Source: Rostrohypoxylon terebratum (taxonomy: Eukaryota; Ascomycota; Sordariomycetes; Xylariales; Hypoxylaceae). Taken from it: DNA of 64,000 nucleotides. Shown here one piece after another: positions 34,419 through 47,071 of this stretch. The stretch is taken from NCBI GenBank assembly GCA_022497145.1, contig MU385865.1, positions 434,001-498,000 of the forward strand, given 5' to 3'. The notes beneath the pieces are model-generated. The model searched no databases and was not told where the DNA came from. It worked only from the letters and a program-made list of their open reading frames with translations. Both the position numbers and the translations under genes were made by a program. Each line of letters begins with the position of its first letter. Position 1 is the stretch's first letter.

Positions 34419-36089
34419 AAGAGGTTACCGGAGACTATCGGCATCTACGGATATATATGCAGGTACCTGAAATACCGGTGTGCCAAGGCTCTTCTGAGAG
34501 GCTAGTTCCTGAAGATGACTTACCTGACTTCCAGGGTTCCAAGTTACCATTAAAGTTGTTTACCCAAAAACTACCTAGACCGTCGGGTGCCAAAGGAGGC
34601 TCCTATGACCTCAAATACCTAGGTACTTACCCATGGATGATGTTTTACATACTACCTAGTAAGCTTATTTACGGAACTAGGTACGGCAGGTACGGCAGGT
34701 ACGGTAGCTATTAGCTATTAGCTATTAAGTAGGATCTTCCAAGGTTATTAGTGCCCCATACAGCCGGGACTACGAAAGGTAGGTCCATTGATCGACGTTG
34801 TTCAGCTTCACCAATTGGCAAAAAACATAAAAGATCCGGGACGTCTTTTAGGGATTTGCATTGTCCAAATATACGTTACAAGGGCATAGCATTTACGGAT
34901 ATCCCGCTTGCATGATGAGGCTAAGTAGAAGCGCTTTCATAGACTTTTAACATCAGAACATCAATTGAATTGGAGTAATTGGGATAAGCTAAAGGAAACC
35001 AGTGAACCTAGACAAGATCTCGCTTGTTTTAAAATGCTATAGATGGTTTCAATAGCTACACATTCATCATTAATCAATATCTGCATTGCTTTGTATAGTT
35101 ACTTAGGTACACGGGATTGGCCCCACTTAAGTCGCAATGGAGACATTTGAACAATCTGCGAAACGTGAATGGTTGATTGTATGGTTAGGTAAGGTTAGGT
35201 AAGTGGTCTGTGCAAGGGTTTTGTCGGGAGATAATTAAACCGATTGGATGAGAAGGTAAAAAGATGGGGCTGTGCTGGTTAGCGCATTTTTCCAACTCAG
35301 GTGACAGGCAAAACGGAGATGGTCTTGTTGTGCGGTTTGTGCGCCTTTCACACATCAAACCATCTCTTTCCACGCCATCAATCGCGCATCAAAAAAAGCG
35401 AGCCGCATCACCCATCCCCGTCTAAATTCATCGACAACTATCCGGAGTGACCTCCAACTTTTATTTTACGCGATTTTCTCGCGGAAAAGAGCCCCTCTTT
35501 ACCTACTTTTTACGCGCTCTCAGCCAACCACCTGCCTTTTTTCTACCCCGTTGCTTTCTGCCATTCCCGACTCACACGTTCCCGGTTCCCCTTCCACCCC
35601 CCGCGACCGCGAAAGGCGAAGTTGCAAAAAAAAAAGGCTGAGTTAGCAGTTAGCTTTTACACATCCAACTACATCCCCACCGCGATTTCTCGACACATCC
35701 CGATACATTCCCGCCGGACGACAACCGCGCACCGCGACTTGGGAACGGAAACGTCGCGCATTACCAACGACTACCGTCATCCCCAGCCAAATATTCCATT
35801 CCGAATAATTACACCTCGGCGCAACAACCGTCATTTTTGACACCTGCCAATAGTTTGCGACGTGTTTACCAACCAACCCATCGCCATCAACCATTTTCGC
35901 TTAGTCGCTCTTTATTCCACATTAACGTAATACCTGATACTTTATTTTATCTAAAGGATCTGCGTAATACCTCGCCGTCGATTCGTGATATTTCGGACAC
36001 CCTAGATATGAACGTCTTCTAAAGTGCTTGGATGAAATAATCACCTGGTCGTGACTCTTGAAAAGAAGTTACGGTAGTTAATAATCGAG
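34419..36089. other. Intergenic region between WDR70-type and SNF2 genes
   Basis: Holds the 3' end of the WDR70 gene and the promoter of the SNF2-type gene. Short tandem repeats at 34681-34728 (GTACGGCAG units, then AGCTATT units). From about 35450 the sequence is C/T-rich, as in fungal promoters and leaders of highly conserved genes. No gene recognised. Confidence 0.6.
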
Positions 36090-39000
36090 ATGGCATCTGT
36101 TCAAGCGCCTCCGTCTGTCCACCATGGCGGCTCATCTGTCATGGCGGCGCAGATGACTCAGCAGCAGGTGCAGGAAGTGTATATGGTTCGTAGCCCCCTA
36201 TCGATGACTTGACGACACGATATATCCCGTATCGCGTCGGGTCTGTTGGATTGTTGTATAATTGCTAACATTGCTATAGAAATTTAGACAGATGAAGGAA
36301 CAAGGCGTTCCGCAGACCGATCCCGAATTTATGAAGATGAGCCAATTCCTGATGACTGTCCAACAGCAGCAGCAGATGCGCAAACAGCAGCAGAATTATA
36401 TGCAGATGCAGGCTGCTCAGATGTCGCACAATTCCCCTAATGGAAATGTCAATGGCGCGCAATCAGGTCCGCGGCCACAACATCCGGTCCCTCATACCAC
36501 ACAACCACCATCATCAGCTGCTCTGAATGCCTCTGCGTTACCAACGAGTGCTGGGCCAACGGTCCAGCCGATCGCATCATCTCCTTCGACGGCATCCCCT
36601 ATGGCTGCACAGTTCTCTCCCCAGCAGCTTAGTCTCCTTAGACAGCAGATTCAAGCTTTTAAGCTGTTGAGTAAAAATGCTGGTGTACCTTACCAGATGC
36701 AGCAGGCATTGAACGCGCAACGTCAACGTAGACAAGCCGTTGCCGAGCAATCCACGCACCCCCCTGCCCCTACCACCTCCACAACAGCAACACCAGCTCC
36801 CGAGGCGACCAAAGCTGACTCTGCCCCACCTGAAGAGAGCACTGAACCTAAAGACTCTGCATTAAAGTCAAAGACCTTCAAGACACTCAAGTCCCCATAT
36901 GAGGGTGGTCTTGTCCGCAAGGAGATTAGTTATCACGATCACACACTACGCAAGCAACGCCTTATCATCCCTAGTATCTTTCCTACGGGGGTTGACTTCG
37001 AGCAATTAAGACACGAACGCGAAATCATCATCTTCAACCGCATGAAGGCTAGATATGCTGAACTAAAGTCGCTACCTGGAAACATAGCTCATTGGGACAC
37101 CACAAGGGAGTCGCTTGATCCCGACGATACTTTGAAGCGGAAAGCTATAATTGAGCTGAAGTCTCTGGGGTTGTATGCCAAGCAACGTGCCCTACGTGAA
37201 AAAATCGGACGCTCGATGATGCACTATGATAACCTGGCAATGACTACTAACCGTAGCCAGTATCGCCGGACCAAGAAACAGAGCGTACGTGAAGCTCGCA
37301 TCACCGAGAAGCTTGAGAAGCAGCAACGAGACGCTCGCGAGACCCGCGAGAAGAAGAAGCACATCGACTTCCTCCAAGCTGTCCAGCACCACAAGTCAGA
37401 GATATTCAGTTCAGCGCATGCTGCTAAGAACAAGATGTCGCGGATTGGACGTGCTATGCACTTGCATCACTTCAATATCGAGAAGGAAGAACAGAAGAGG
37501 ATTGAGCGCACTGCCAAGCAACGTCTCCAGGCTCTTAAAGCCAACGATGAAGAAGCTTATCTTAAGCTGCTCGACCAGGCTAAAGATACTCGTATCACTC
37601 ACCTTCTCCGACAGACCGATGGCTTCTTGCACCAACTCGCGTCTTCCGTCAAAGCACAACAACGCCAAGCCGCTCAACGATATGGTGATGACGGCGGCGA
37701 AATTATGCCCGAGGAAGAAAGCGAAATCGAAGAAGAGGACGAAGAGGCGAACCGCAAGATCGATTATTATGCAGTGGCTCATCGTATCAAAGAAGATGTC
37801 ACAGAGCAAGCAAATATACTTGTTGGTGGTACCCTCAAGGAGTACCAGCTGAAGGGTTTGCAATGGATGCTTTCCCTTTACAATAACAACCTCAATGGTA
37901 TCCTTGCCGACGAGATGGGTCTCGGAAAGACCATTCAGACCATTAGTTTGATCACTTACCTAATCGAACGCAAACTCCAGCAAGGCCCATACCTTGTAAT
38001 CGTCCCCTTGAGTACCCTGACTAACTGGAATCTGGAGTTTGAGAAGTGGGCTCCGTCTGTCGCTCGTGTTGTCTACAAAGGTCCCCCGAATGCGCGAAAA
38101 CAACAGCAAGAGAAGATTCGACAAGGAAAGTTCCAAGTCTTACTTACTACCTACGAATACATCATCAAGGACCGCCCTATCCTTAGCAAAATCAAATGGT
38201 TCCATATGATTATCGACGAAGGTCATCGTATGAAGAATACTAACTCCAAGCTGAGTGCCACCATCTCGCAATACTACAACACTCGATTCCGTCTCATTCT
38301 TACCGGTACACCCCTTCAGAACAACTTGAGTGAACTGTGGGCAATGCTCAACTTCGTCCTGCCGAACATCTTCAAATCGGTTAAGACGTTTGATGAATGG
38401 TTCAACACCCCTTTCGCAAACACCGGTGGTCAAGACAAGATGGAGTTAAATGAAGAAGAACAAATTCTCGTCATTCGTCGTCTTCATAAGGTATTGCGTC
38501 CGTTCCTGTTGCGTCGTCTCAAAAAGGACGTCGAGAAAGATTTGCCAGACAAGACAGAGAAGGTCATCAAGTGCAAGTTCTCTGCGCTCCAGACACGACT
38601 ATACAAGCAAATGGTCACCCACCAGAAGATCACGGTTAGTGATGGAAAGGGCGGCAAGACCGGGACTCGCGGTCTCAGCAACATGATTATGCAGCTTCGA
38701 AAGCTTTGCAATCATCCCTTCGTTTTCGACGAGGTAGAAAACCAGATGAATCCTACGAATACAAGCAACGACCTCCTTTGGCGAACGGCTGGCAAATTTG
38801 AGCTACTAGACCGCATATTGCCGAAGTATCGGGCTACCGGTCATCGTGTCTTGATGTTCTTCCAAATGACGGCCATCATGGATATCATGGAAGACTTCCT
38901 TAGATTCCGCGGGTTCCAGTATCTGAGGTTGGACGGCACAACGAAATCCGAAGACCGATCTGATCTTCTAAAAGTATTCAACGCGCCCGACTCGCCCTAT

Positions 39001-40557
39001 TTCATGTTCTTGCTCTCTACTCGTGCTGGTGGTCTAGGTTTGAATTTGCAAACTGCTGACACTGTCATCATTTATGACTCTGATTGGAATCCTCATCAAG
39101 ATTTGCAGGCTCAGGATCGTGCCCATCGTATCGGCCAAAAGAACGAGGTGCGCATCTTGCGACTTATTAGCTCCAACTCCGTCGAGGAGAAAATTTTAGA
39201 ACGTGCCAGATATAAGCTTGACATAGATGGGAAGGTTATTCAAGCTGGTCGATTCGATAACAAATCTTCGGAAACCGACCGTGATGCTATGCTTCGAACA
39301 TTGCTTGAGTCCGCAGACTTTGCTGATTCTGGAGACCAAGACGAGATGGACGATGAGGAGCTAAATATGATTCTGGCTCGAACTGATGAAGAGGTCGCTA
39401 CGTTCCAGAAAATCGATGAGGAACGAGCAAAGGATCCTATATACGGCCAGGGTCCGGGCTCGAAACGTGTCCCACGACTGATGGCCGAAGATGAACTTCC
39501 AGATATTTATCTGACGGAAGGCAATCCCGTGGATGAAGAGCAAGAAGAGGTTCTAGGCCGTGGTGCTCGTGAGCGAACCCGAGTCAAATATGACGACGGT
39601 TTAACTGAAGAGCAGTGGCTCATGGCTGTGGACGACGATGAAGATTCTCCAGAGGCCGCAGCGGCACGGAAACAGGCCCGAAAGGACAAACGAGAAACAA
39701 ACAGGCTGAAGCGACTAGCGGCGCTCAATGCTTCAAGCGCCAATTCTCCAGTTGCAAGCCGTGCAAGCACTGAAGAGATCGACACGCCTCCCAAGAAGCG
39801 CGGCCGTAAGCCTGGCAGTAAGAATGAAAAACGCAGGGCTGAGGACGATGACGGTGAGCCACCTGCCAAGAAGCGACGTGGGCCTCAGGGGCGCCCGCGA
39901 GCAGTATTTGGCAATGGCGGCGACTCACGTCTTAGCCCTGAATTGCGATCGGTCCTTCAGAGAAGTTTACGGAATATTTATGACGGGTTGATGGGTCTTG
40001 AGGCCGATATCGCGCCCGAGGATCAGGTTGATGACGACGACGACGACGAGCCGACTAAACGACTCATAATTGGACCCTTCGTCAAATTACCATCCAAGCG
40101 GGATTACGGCGATTATTATGTGCTCATCCAAAATCCGATTTGCATGAACCAAATCCTAGCTAAGATTAAGAAGGAAGAGTATAACAGTATCAATGATATG
40201 CGCCGGGACATCGTCTTGATGTGCAACAATTGCAGAACGTACAATGAAGACGGCAGTCTTCTTTATTCAGACGCAATTGTTATGGAGGTAAGCCCTCACT
40301 CACTCCAACAACATTTGGTTGATTATTCATACTAACGTGAGTAGAAATTCTTCAATGCGAAAGCACAAGAAGAGATAAGCGAGCATCCGGAACTGGGCGA
40401 GCTCGAAGACCCGTCCGGTAAGGATAGTTCGGTTCCTCCCACCAGCGCCGGGACACCACAATCCTCTGCAAACACAACCAGGATAAAGCTGGTGACTAAC
40501 GGTGCCGTCCAAGGAGGAATGGGATCGGGCGGCGCCCTAAGTGACAGCGAACAATAG
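36090..40557 (+). CDS. snf2: SWI/SNF or RSC complex ATPase (Snf2/Sth1 homologue)
   Basis: Nuclear ATP-dependent chromatin remodeller. Exons 36090-36185, 36280-40287 and 40345-40557 join in phase to 1438 residues. Domains in order: Gln-rich N-terminus; QLQ domain from about 144 (FSPQQLSLLRQQIQAFKLL); HSA region at about 395-470 (HHFNIEKEEQKRIERTAKQR); SNF2 ATPase with Walker A DEMGLGKT (Lys582), DEGH at 678-681 and LILTGTPLQNNLSELW; helicase C with STRAGGLGLNLQTADT and QAQDRAHRIGQ; a SnAC-like segment with KRVPRLM; AT-hook-like PPKKRGRKPGS and GPQGRPRAV; and a bromodomain ending near 1360 with the acetyl-lysine-binding Asn1353 in CNNCRTYNED. The last exon completes the bromodomain (EKFFNAKAQEEI) and adds a short tail. 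All catalytic motifs are intact. Whether it serves SWI/SNF, RSC or both cannot be told from sequence alone. Confidence 0.96.
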
Positions 40558-42059
40558 TTACCCACGATCGGTGGGTAAGGTCAGACAGGCGACCGACGGC
40601 TGATTCATAGTGGCTGATTACTCTTCGGGCGGCTATGCCAACTTGTTTTTTTGTGACATTAAGATTTGCTTAGACCGCGGAGTTTTTTTTTTTTTTTCAT
40701 CTTCTTCCCCAAAACAGGAACGGAGGGAAAGAGTTTCAGGCGTTTTCAGGTTCATGTCACTCTAGCTTTTTATTAAACAGGCAAACTAGGGGAAGAGAGG
40801 AGGAATCTGGAGAGGAAGAAAGAGACACACACACACAGAGAGAGAGAGAGAGACGAATGGCACGTGTACCACAATCATCCACCGCTACCTTACCTACCTT
40901 AAGTTATTCCGGAGAGGCTAAAGCAATACCCGCGGGCTTCTTCGCTGCCTTTGCTTACTTACTTACCCCCTCACTACTATTAACTACGCTCTTAGTACAT
41001 GAATTTGCGCTATTGTGGTGTTTTCTGTGTGTTTTGTATGTGAGCTTGATTTCTTTTTGGAGTATGATGCTTTTCTTTGGTATTGGATAGGGAGTTTTTT
41101 GGTATATCTAGGGTATCTAGATTCTAGGGGTAGTATGCGGTGGTGTAGGTTAGTGAGTTGTATCTACCTACCTACCTAGGTATGAATATGTCCATACCAG
41201 TACGGTTCCAAGGTTTTTATTCGGTGCCCCTTTAGTGAAGTCTAGTGGTTGGAGAGCGCTAAGATTTAGATGCTCTCAGGAGTCAGCGGTTCTTCTAGGT
41301 AGTACCTACCTTAGGTACGCATTGTAGATGATTCAGTTGAAAATCCACGTAATTACAAGTGCACCTGGACATGTAAACGGTTGATCAAATACTAGTTAGC
41401 CACCAGAATTTTCCTTATACCTGTATTTCATGCCGCGGTTAGGCAATACCTTCCGGCTAAAGAATAAACACGGGCGGGCAGCAGCCACTATTAGATGGCT
41501 GATGTTCTCACTAAAGCTAGAATTTACAGTGTATCGAAGCTGTTTAGTAGGCGGGCTGCTTACCTCCAGCGACCACCTACAATACAATACCTATAGTCAG
41601 CCAGTCAGCGGTTACTTAGGTCCTAAGTATTTGTATGGATATATTGCGATTGTAAGCCAGTGTTGGTCCGGGATCACTTCCTCTATGATATCTTACGTCA
41701 TTTCCTAGGCATATATTCGTCATGAAGTGTTAATAACCCATAATTAATCAGGAGTAGTAGAAATCATCGTGACATTGAGTAGAGGGTAGTATGTAGTTAC
41801 CTAGCTACCTAATTATCGTGAGTGCAGCTCTTGGCACCGATAAATCGAGCCTATCAACCATAGCATGTCCACTGAGACCCCCTGCGAATACCACCTAAAC
41901 AAAGGCGATCCCGCCCATATAGCGTACATATGTCTAGCTTCAGCTAATCCTCGTCCCCTTCCTTCTAGGAATCGTTTCCAACTCCCGCGGCACATGATAA
42001 GGTCTTCCTTAAACCTCACACAGATTCCACGATTTATTTCAAAAGAAGTCATTCGACGG
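40558..42059. other. Convergent intergenic region
   Basis: 3' sides of the SNF2 gene (+) and the F-box gene (-). Contains a T run near 40684, the compound microsatellite below, and a CTACCTACCTACCTAGG patch near 41165. No gene recognised. Confidence 0.6.
40825..40852 (+). repeat. Compound (AC)6(AG)8 microsatellite
   Basis: Six AC followed directly by eight AG dinucleotides, in the presumed 3' region of the SNF2-type gene. Confidence 0.9.
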
Positions 42060-43349
42060 TCATGTCTTACTAGCTTCGCGGTTCGCTGCACGATCGTGTT
42101 CATGCAATTGCCATATATCCTCGACGCTTGGGGCGGACGGGTGTTTGATAGCACTGCGACCGGGAGGGGTAGGGAACATGGCAGGCTGGACGAGGGGATA
42201 ATCTAACCGTCTTATCAAGATGGATCTATACACCTCATCGAGTTGGTTAAACCAGCAAGCTTCCCATTTGTAATCCTGTGGATTTGCTAGGTCGCCAAGA
42301 TCCTGGAAGGTGTCGGCTATTATCTCGACCCCGGCGCGCCCGTGGTTGTGTATCGTGATGGCGTTGTCGGTGGCACATTGGCAGCAGCCGGCGAACATAT
42401 GTGACTCAATGTTTACCTTGTCCAAATCCCAACCATCAAGATCCGGGGTTTCCTCAGTCATCATTTTCCAGTGGGCCATTTTAATGAACTCCAGGATCGT
42501 CCTGTGAACACTCAAATTGTCTAGTCTGTCCCACGCAAAGGAGCTCAAAGAGGGATGGAATGCGTACCGGTACTGCCCGCCATGATTACAGGATTTGAAT
42601 ACTTCTTCCACGAGCCACGATTTCGAAGCTCTACAGAAGGGCATCACCTTCTCGGGTGGAAGCAGTATTCGTTGTGCCTTGTGGAAGTACAAGGAGCCGT
42701 CCACGACAGTGGCTTCGGTGTCCAACTTGATATATCCGTGAATCATCTGCGGGTTATAGCAAGACGGCCATAACCTGGCAAGCTTCCAGTCGGTCGATAT
42801 CGCTAGTTTTTCGAGGCTACCTTTTTGAGCCGCGCAGGCCTCGTCGAATGCGATGGCATATTCCGGCCATATAGGACCAAAAGTCATGAGGCCCCTGGGA
42901 CGTGCGCTAAGTCGATCCCGAATTGTGATAGAGTTATGGTGAGCAGTTCGGCTCCCTCCAGCGGGGTTCTGATGAAGTTTTGCACAGTGCAGGCAGACAA
43001 AACGGTCCAGGCGGTCATCTGCCAGCAATCGCAAGAACTCGTACCTCATATCAAGGGCCGACTCCTTGCCGAGAGGTTGGCGACTGCAATCGCGCAACTC
43101 TTTCTTAACATACGAAAGACAGTATTTGCCAAAGGCACTGCCACTGAGTAAGCTATGGGCAGACTTGCAAGTCAAAGAGAACAGGATGATATAAGGGGGG
43201 TCAAGGAAGGATAATATGTAAAGGACTAATTCCGGCGGTAGGTCTAGCACCCGACACGGGCCTGTTAAGCCCGAGGGCTTTGGTCGAATCGCGAGCTCCT
43301 TGAAGTTTGCCATATCTGCAGGAAAATCTGATTCATAGGGATTTCTCAT
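42060..43349 (-). CDS. F-box domain protein of unknown target
   Basis: Single-exon 429-residue protein. An F-box lies at about 34-68 (VLDLPPELVLYILSFLDPPY, then LFSLTCKSAHSLL), which should bind Skp1 and make it an SCF ubiquitin ligase adaptor. The remainder has no WD40 or leucine-rich repeats that I can recognise; it contains Cys pairs (RFVCLHCAKLH, FAGCCQCATDN) of the kind common in the large, poorly characterised fungal F-box families. The start is MRNPYESDF at 43349; the frame continues five codons upstream only to a GTG. Divergent from the SLP1 gene over 0.8 kb. Such fungal proteins are lineage-specific and no substrate can be named. Confidence 0.85.
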   Translation of the reverse strand: MRNPYESDFPADMANFKELAIRPKPSGLTGPCRVLDLPPELVLYILSFLDPPYIILFSLTCKSAHSLLSGSAFGKYCLSYVKKELRDCSRQPLGKESALDMRYEFLRLLADDRLDRFVCLHCAKLHQNPAGGSRTAHHNSITIRDRLSARPRGLMTFGPIWPEYAIAFDEACAAQKGSLEKLAISTDWKLARLWPSCYNPQMIHGYIKLDTEATVVDGSLYFHKAQRILLPPEKVMPFCRASKSWLVEEVFKSCNHGGQYRYAFHPSLSSFAWDRLDNLSVHRTILEFIKMAHWKMMTEETPDLDGWDLDKVNIESHMFAGCCQCATDNAITIHNHGRAGVEIIADTFQDLGDLANPQDYKWEACWFNQLDEVYRSILIRRLDYPLVQPAMFPTPPGRSAIKHPSAPSVEDIWQLHEHDRAANREASKT

Positions 43350-44137
43350 GCTCGTGTTTTTCACGATGCTTGATTCTCGTATACTGAGGTGTTCTCATTC
43401 CTCCTTACCAATTCCTCGGGAGTTGGGTTGAGTTAAGTTAAGTTAAGTTCAATCGAAAAAGAATTGGTACCGGTACCTTGGTAAATGAAGTTGAAGTTGG
43501 TGAAGTGAAGAAGGTGGAAACGTGGGTCCCACCAGATTAAGTCTGCAAATCTGCAAATCTGCTAAGTAAAAAGTCTGGTCTGGTCTCCTTCAAAATTGGC
43601 ATTCGCCTACTGTGCCGCCCCTTTCTCTTTCGTGACGAACGTCCCTACCTGAACTGGGTAGAGGTGTGGAATGGAGGTGAGAATATGCAGGTACTTCGTG
43701 CCTACCCGCCCTCTATTAGCGAAGTTGATGGAGTATCAGCGGAGTGTGGGAGGGTGCGGGCCACTGGTTCGATCTGCTCTGGTAATATATGTAAATCTAC
43801 GCTAAGCTAACTTAGGTAATGATGAGATAGCCTTAGGTCATCTTGAGACCCGAACGGCAGCGACCGACCACCTGTAGTTTCAGTGCTGAGTGCTGTAGTT
43901 TCTATGTTTAGACCCATGGATGGATAGCGCTGGGAAGCTCCAGGGCTAGGTACCGTCCATTAGCTACGTCAAGCAGTAATTTTTAATGCTTCCGTGTCCT
44001 ACTAAAACAACTACCACCCACCACTACCACCACCATTACTACCACCGTTACTTACCACCACTACCACCATTATAAATCCATAACATAACCCCTATGGACT
44101 ATCCTGTTGTACGACAAGAGTTCTCACCACACTTGCA
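43350..44137. other. Divergent promoter region, F-box and SLP1 genes
   Basis: Contains a short GTTAA tandem at about 43432-43450, a CTGCAAAT repeat near 43545, an ACC/ACT triplet-rich track at about 44010-44070 and the TATA-like site below. No coding signal. Confidence 0.6.
44071..44077 (+). promoter_or_regulatory. Possible TATA box of SLP1
   Basis: TATAAAT directly after an ACC/ACT-rich track and 67 bases upstream of the ATG at 44138. Position is compatible with a core promoter with a very short leader; sequence match only. Confidence 0.4.
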
Positions 44138-47071
44138 ATGTGGCTCGCAAAGGAGAAGAGACGATGCATAATTACCATACTTTCGCCTGTGCTTCTAATA
44201 GCAAGCCATGCATGCCATGCATTTGCTCAACCTAACTCGAGCGTATCCATTACCCAAGATGTCGCAAAACCTGTCTCGAACACAGCAACGGCAGAGCCTA
44301 CCTGCGAATCGAGGACCGTAAACTACATTACTCACACGTTGCCTCAGCAGTGCCTGACCTCTGCGCCACCGGCCTTTTCAACTCTGGGATCCGTCAGCGC
44401 TACTGCCACACCTTCTACCGCCGACTCGACCCCCAGCTCCAGCGATGCCGACCACGAAGAAGAGCTCGATGCCGACGGCAACGACCTTAGCACGGGCGCG
44501 TTTATGTCGTTCGAAGAATGGAAGGCCATGATGCTTGAGAAGTCCGGCCAAGAAACCCTCGAACCAAGAAACCGCAAGATAAAAGAGACGCACGGCGAAT
44601 ATCCAGGTGATGACTTTGACAGTCTAGGAGACGAAGGCGAGGTGTCGCTCGACTTCGACGCGTACTCGGACAAGATCTCCGAGTTCGCGTCGTCGACGAA
44701 GCCGTCCCAGAAAGAGAAGGATAACGAGAGGCAGGTCGAGAAAGTAAGCTATGACGAAGGGCTGGCCCAGAGCTATCGCAGTAAAGATGCGGGAACGACG
44801 TGTAAAGAGAGGTTTTCGTACGCCTCTTTCGACGCCGGCGCGACGATCAAGAAGGCGAATCCTGGCGCTAAGAACCCCAAGGCCATTTTAGTCGAGAACA
44901 AGGACTCATACATGCTCCTAGAGTGTGCGATGAAGAACAAATTTGTCATCGTTGAGCTGAGCGACGATATCCTGGTTGATACTGTTGTCATAGCTAACTT
45001 CGAGTTCTTTTCGAGCATGATACGCCACTTCCGAGTTAGTGTGAGCGATCGCTATCCCGTCAAGGAGGAGAAATGGAAGGTCTTAGGCACTTTCCAGGCC
45101 CGTAATTCCAGAATTATCCAACCGTTCCTAGTTGAGAACCCCCAAATCTGGGCTAAGTATCTTCGGATCGAAATCCTGACGCATTATGGTAATGAGTATT
45201 ATTGTCCCGTATCCTTGCTACGAGTCCATGGTACGCGCATGTTGGATTCATGGAAAGAGGCCGATCCTGCGGACCTAGAAGTGGAAGATGATAAGAGCAA
45301 GACAGTATCCGATGGCGCTGAGGAAACTGTGGAAGTGACCGAAGTGGAGGTCGAGGAAGTCGAGGTGGCAGAGCCTCCTCCGTCCAATAATCAGGTCGTA
45401 ACCATGGAACAGAGTGTTTTTATCCCTTTCTGGGATAAGTCGTATTTCCACCATGTGTATCCCTATTACTCGGTGTGCGCTATCTCTGATGGACAAGAAT
45501 CTGTTTCCAGTCCCAGCGGAGAATACGCCCAAAGCACAGTCACGAATGCATCGCAATCTGTACAACCTGCAGAAACAATATCTTCAGTCAACTCAGGCAT
45601 GTCTTCGTCTGGGGCCCCAACAACGCAGTCTGCCAGCCAGACGATCACCGATTCTGGAAGAACTACTTCTGCTAGCGACTCCGGCGAGATGTCGTCAAGT
45701 ACGACTATTGAGAGCTCATCGGAGACCGTTTCCAGCACGACATCTAGTCCAGATGCAAGATCAGCCACCGTAACCACTCCCGCCACCCCCACTACCATCA
45801 CCACCCCAACCCTCTCAAAGACAGCCAGCGCGCAGTCGTCCCCTAAGAGCCGGACTCCCGCTTCCACATCCCTCAAACCGCCTTCGTCGCGGTCCGTTGT
45901 CGTATCCAAGGGCCAACCTTCGGGCTCCCCTACGGCATCGCGCAACAAAACCGGCACAGCCACGACATCTTCTGCTGCCCCAGCCCCAACGATCCAGGAC
46001 TCGTTCTTCAAGGCGCTTAATAAGCGCATTCAAGCCCTCGAGTCCAACACGACGTTGTCGCTGCAGTACATCGAGTCGCAATCGCGCTTCCTACAGGAAG
46101 CCCTCGCGCGCCTCGAGCGCCGACAGGTCGCCAAGGTAGACCTCTTCCTCGATACGCTGAACAAGACCGTGCTTGGCGAGCTACGTGAGGTGCGCACGCA
46201 ATACGACCAGATCTGGCAGTCGACCGTCATCGCCCTCGAGACGCAGCGCGAGCAATCCGAGCGTGAAATCGTCGCCCTGTCCTCCCGCCTCGGTGTCCTC
46301 GCCGACGAAGTCGTCTTCCAAAAACGCATGGCCATCGTGCAATCCGTCCTCCTCCTCGGCTGCCTCGTCCTCGTCATCTTCTCCCGCGGCGGCATCGCCT
46401 CCGTAGCAGCCGACGCCTATTACCCCAGCGAGCGCTTCCTCGGCGCCGTCTCCCCCTCCCGCCTCGTCCCATCCCCTCCCTTCGCCTCCCCACCTCGACA
46501 ACAGCCACAACAACAGCAACAACCACAGCAACAACCACAACAACAAACCCACCACCGTCCCGCCGGCCCCGACGTCCCCCTCCTCTCCGTCGAGGAAGCA
46601 AGCCCCGAATCCCGCCCCCGTCCCCGCCGCAGCCCAAGCCAAACAACCGAGTCCTCCTCCCCCACACCATCCCTCCGCCACCGCCCAAGACGCAATTCCC
46701 GCGCCGCGTCGACCGAATCGACCACCCGCCACCGCAGACCCTCCAATGAGTCCGCCCCCGCGTCCACGGGCTACTTCCGCGCCGCGACGCCCTCCTCGAG
46801 CGTGGATATAGGCTACGACTCCGAGCCCGCCTTGACGCCCGCCAGGGGCGACGAGAATCGCGGCGGCGGCGGCAGTTACTACACGACGAGTAGTGGCGAC
46901 GACATGGTCGCGGGGAAGAGCGGCGTGGGCGCCAGTTACTCGGAGAGACAGCTGACGCCTTCCTCGGATGTGGACGGTGCGGAGTACGCTACGCTATCGA
47001 GCAGGCCGCCGTTGACGCACAGTACGTCGGCGCGGAAGCCCTTACCTGCTTTGCCAGAGGACCCTGATTAA
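44138..47071 (+). CDS. SLP1: SUN-like domain protein Slp1 (ER membrane)
   Basis: Single-exon 977-residue protein. Residues 1-30 form a signal peptide (core IITILSPVLLIASHACHAFA). A SUN-like domain spans about 226-375: FSYASFDAGATIKKANPGAK, ILVENKDSYMLLEC, ELSDDILVDTVVIANFEFFS, VSVSDRYPVKEEKWKVLGTF and ILTHYGNEYYCPVSLLRVHG, the last being the family signature with its Cys. A Ser/Thr-rich stretch (about 465-620, likely glycosylated), a coiled coil (about 630-720) and one transmembrane segment at about 731-750 (MAIVQSVLLLGCLVLVIF) follow, then a long Ser/Pro/Arg-rich cytosolic tail with a Gln-rich tract. This is the Slp1/SUCO layout; yeast Slp1 works with Emp65 in the ER membrane to protect soluble proteins from degradation. 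Length and order fit; function is by homology. Confidence 0.92.
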   Translation: MWLAKEKRRCIITILSPVLLIASHACHAFAQPNSSVSITQDVAKPVSNTATAEPTCESRTVNYITHTLPQQCLTSAPPAFSTLGSVSATATPSTADSTPSSSDADHEEELDADGNDLSTGAFMSFEEWKAMMLEKSGQETLEPRNRKIKETHGEYPGDDFDSLGDEGEVSLDFDAYSDKISEFASSTKPSQKEKDNERQVEKVSYDEGLAQSYRSKDAGTTCKERFSYASFDAGATIKKANPGAKNPKAILVENKDSYMLLECAMKNKFVIVELSDDILVDTVVIANFEFFSSMIRHFRVSVSDRYPVKEEKWKVLGTFQARNSRIIQPFLVENPQIWAKYLRIEILTHYGNEYYCPVSLLRVHGTRMLDSWKEADPADLEVEDDKSKTVSDGAEETVEVTEVEVEEVEVAEPPPSNNQVVTMEQSVFIPFWDKSYFHHVYPYYSVCAISDGQESVSSPSGEYAQSTVTNASQSVQPAETISSVNSGMSSSGAPTTQSASQTITDSGRTTSASDSGEMSSSTTIESSSETVSSTTSSPDARSATVTTPATPTTITTPTLSKTASAQSSPKSRTPASTSLKPPSSRSVVVSKGQPSGSPTASRNKTGTATTSSAAPAPTIQDSFFKALNKRIQALESNTTLSLQYIESQSRFLQEALARLERRQVAKVDLFLDTLNKTVLGELREVRTQYDQIWQSTVIALETQREQSEREIVALSSRLGVLADEVVFQKRMAIVQSVLLLGCLVLVIFSRGGIASVAADAYYPSERFLGAVSPSRLVPSPPFASPPRQQPQQQQQPQQQPQQQTHHRPAGPDVPLLSVEEASPESRPRPRRSPSQTTESSSPTPSLRHRPRRNSRAASTESTTRHRRPSNESAPASTGYFRAATPSSSVDIGYDSEPALTPARGDENRGGGGSYYTTSSGDDMVAGKSGVGASYSERQLTPSSDVDGAEYATLSSRPPLTHSTSARKPLPALPEDPD

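Noticed and set aside
46181..46767. Several long minus-strand frames opposite SLP1
   Set aside because: Antisense to a GC-rich, Pro/Ser-coding part of SLP1; expected artefacts.
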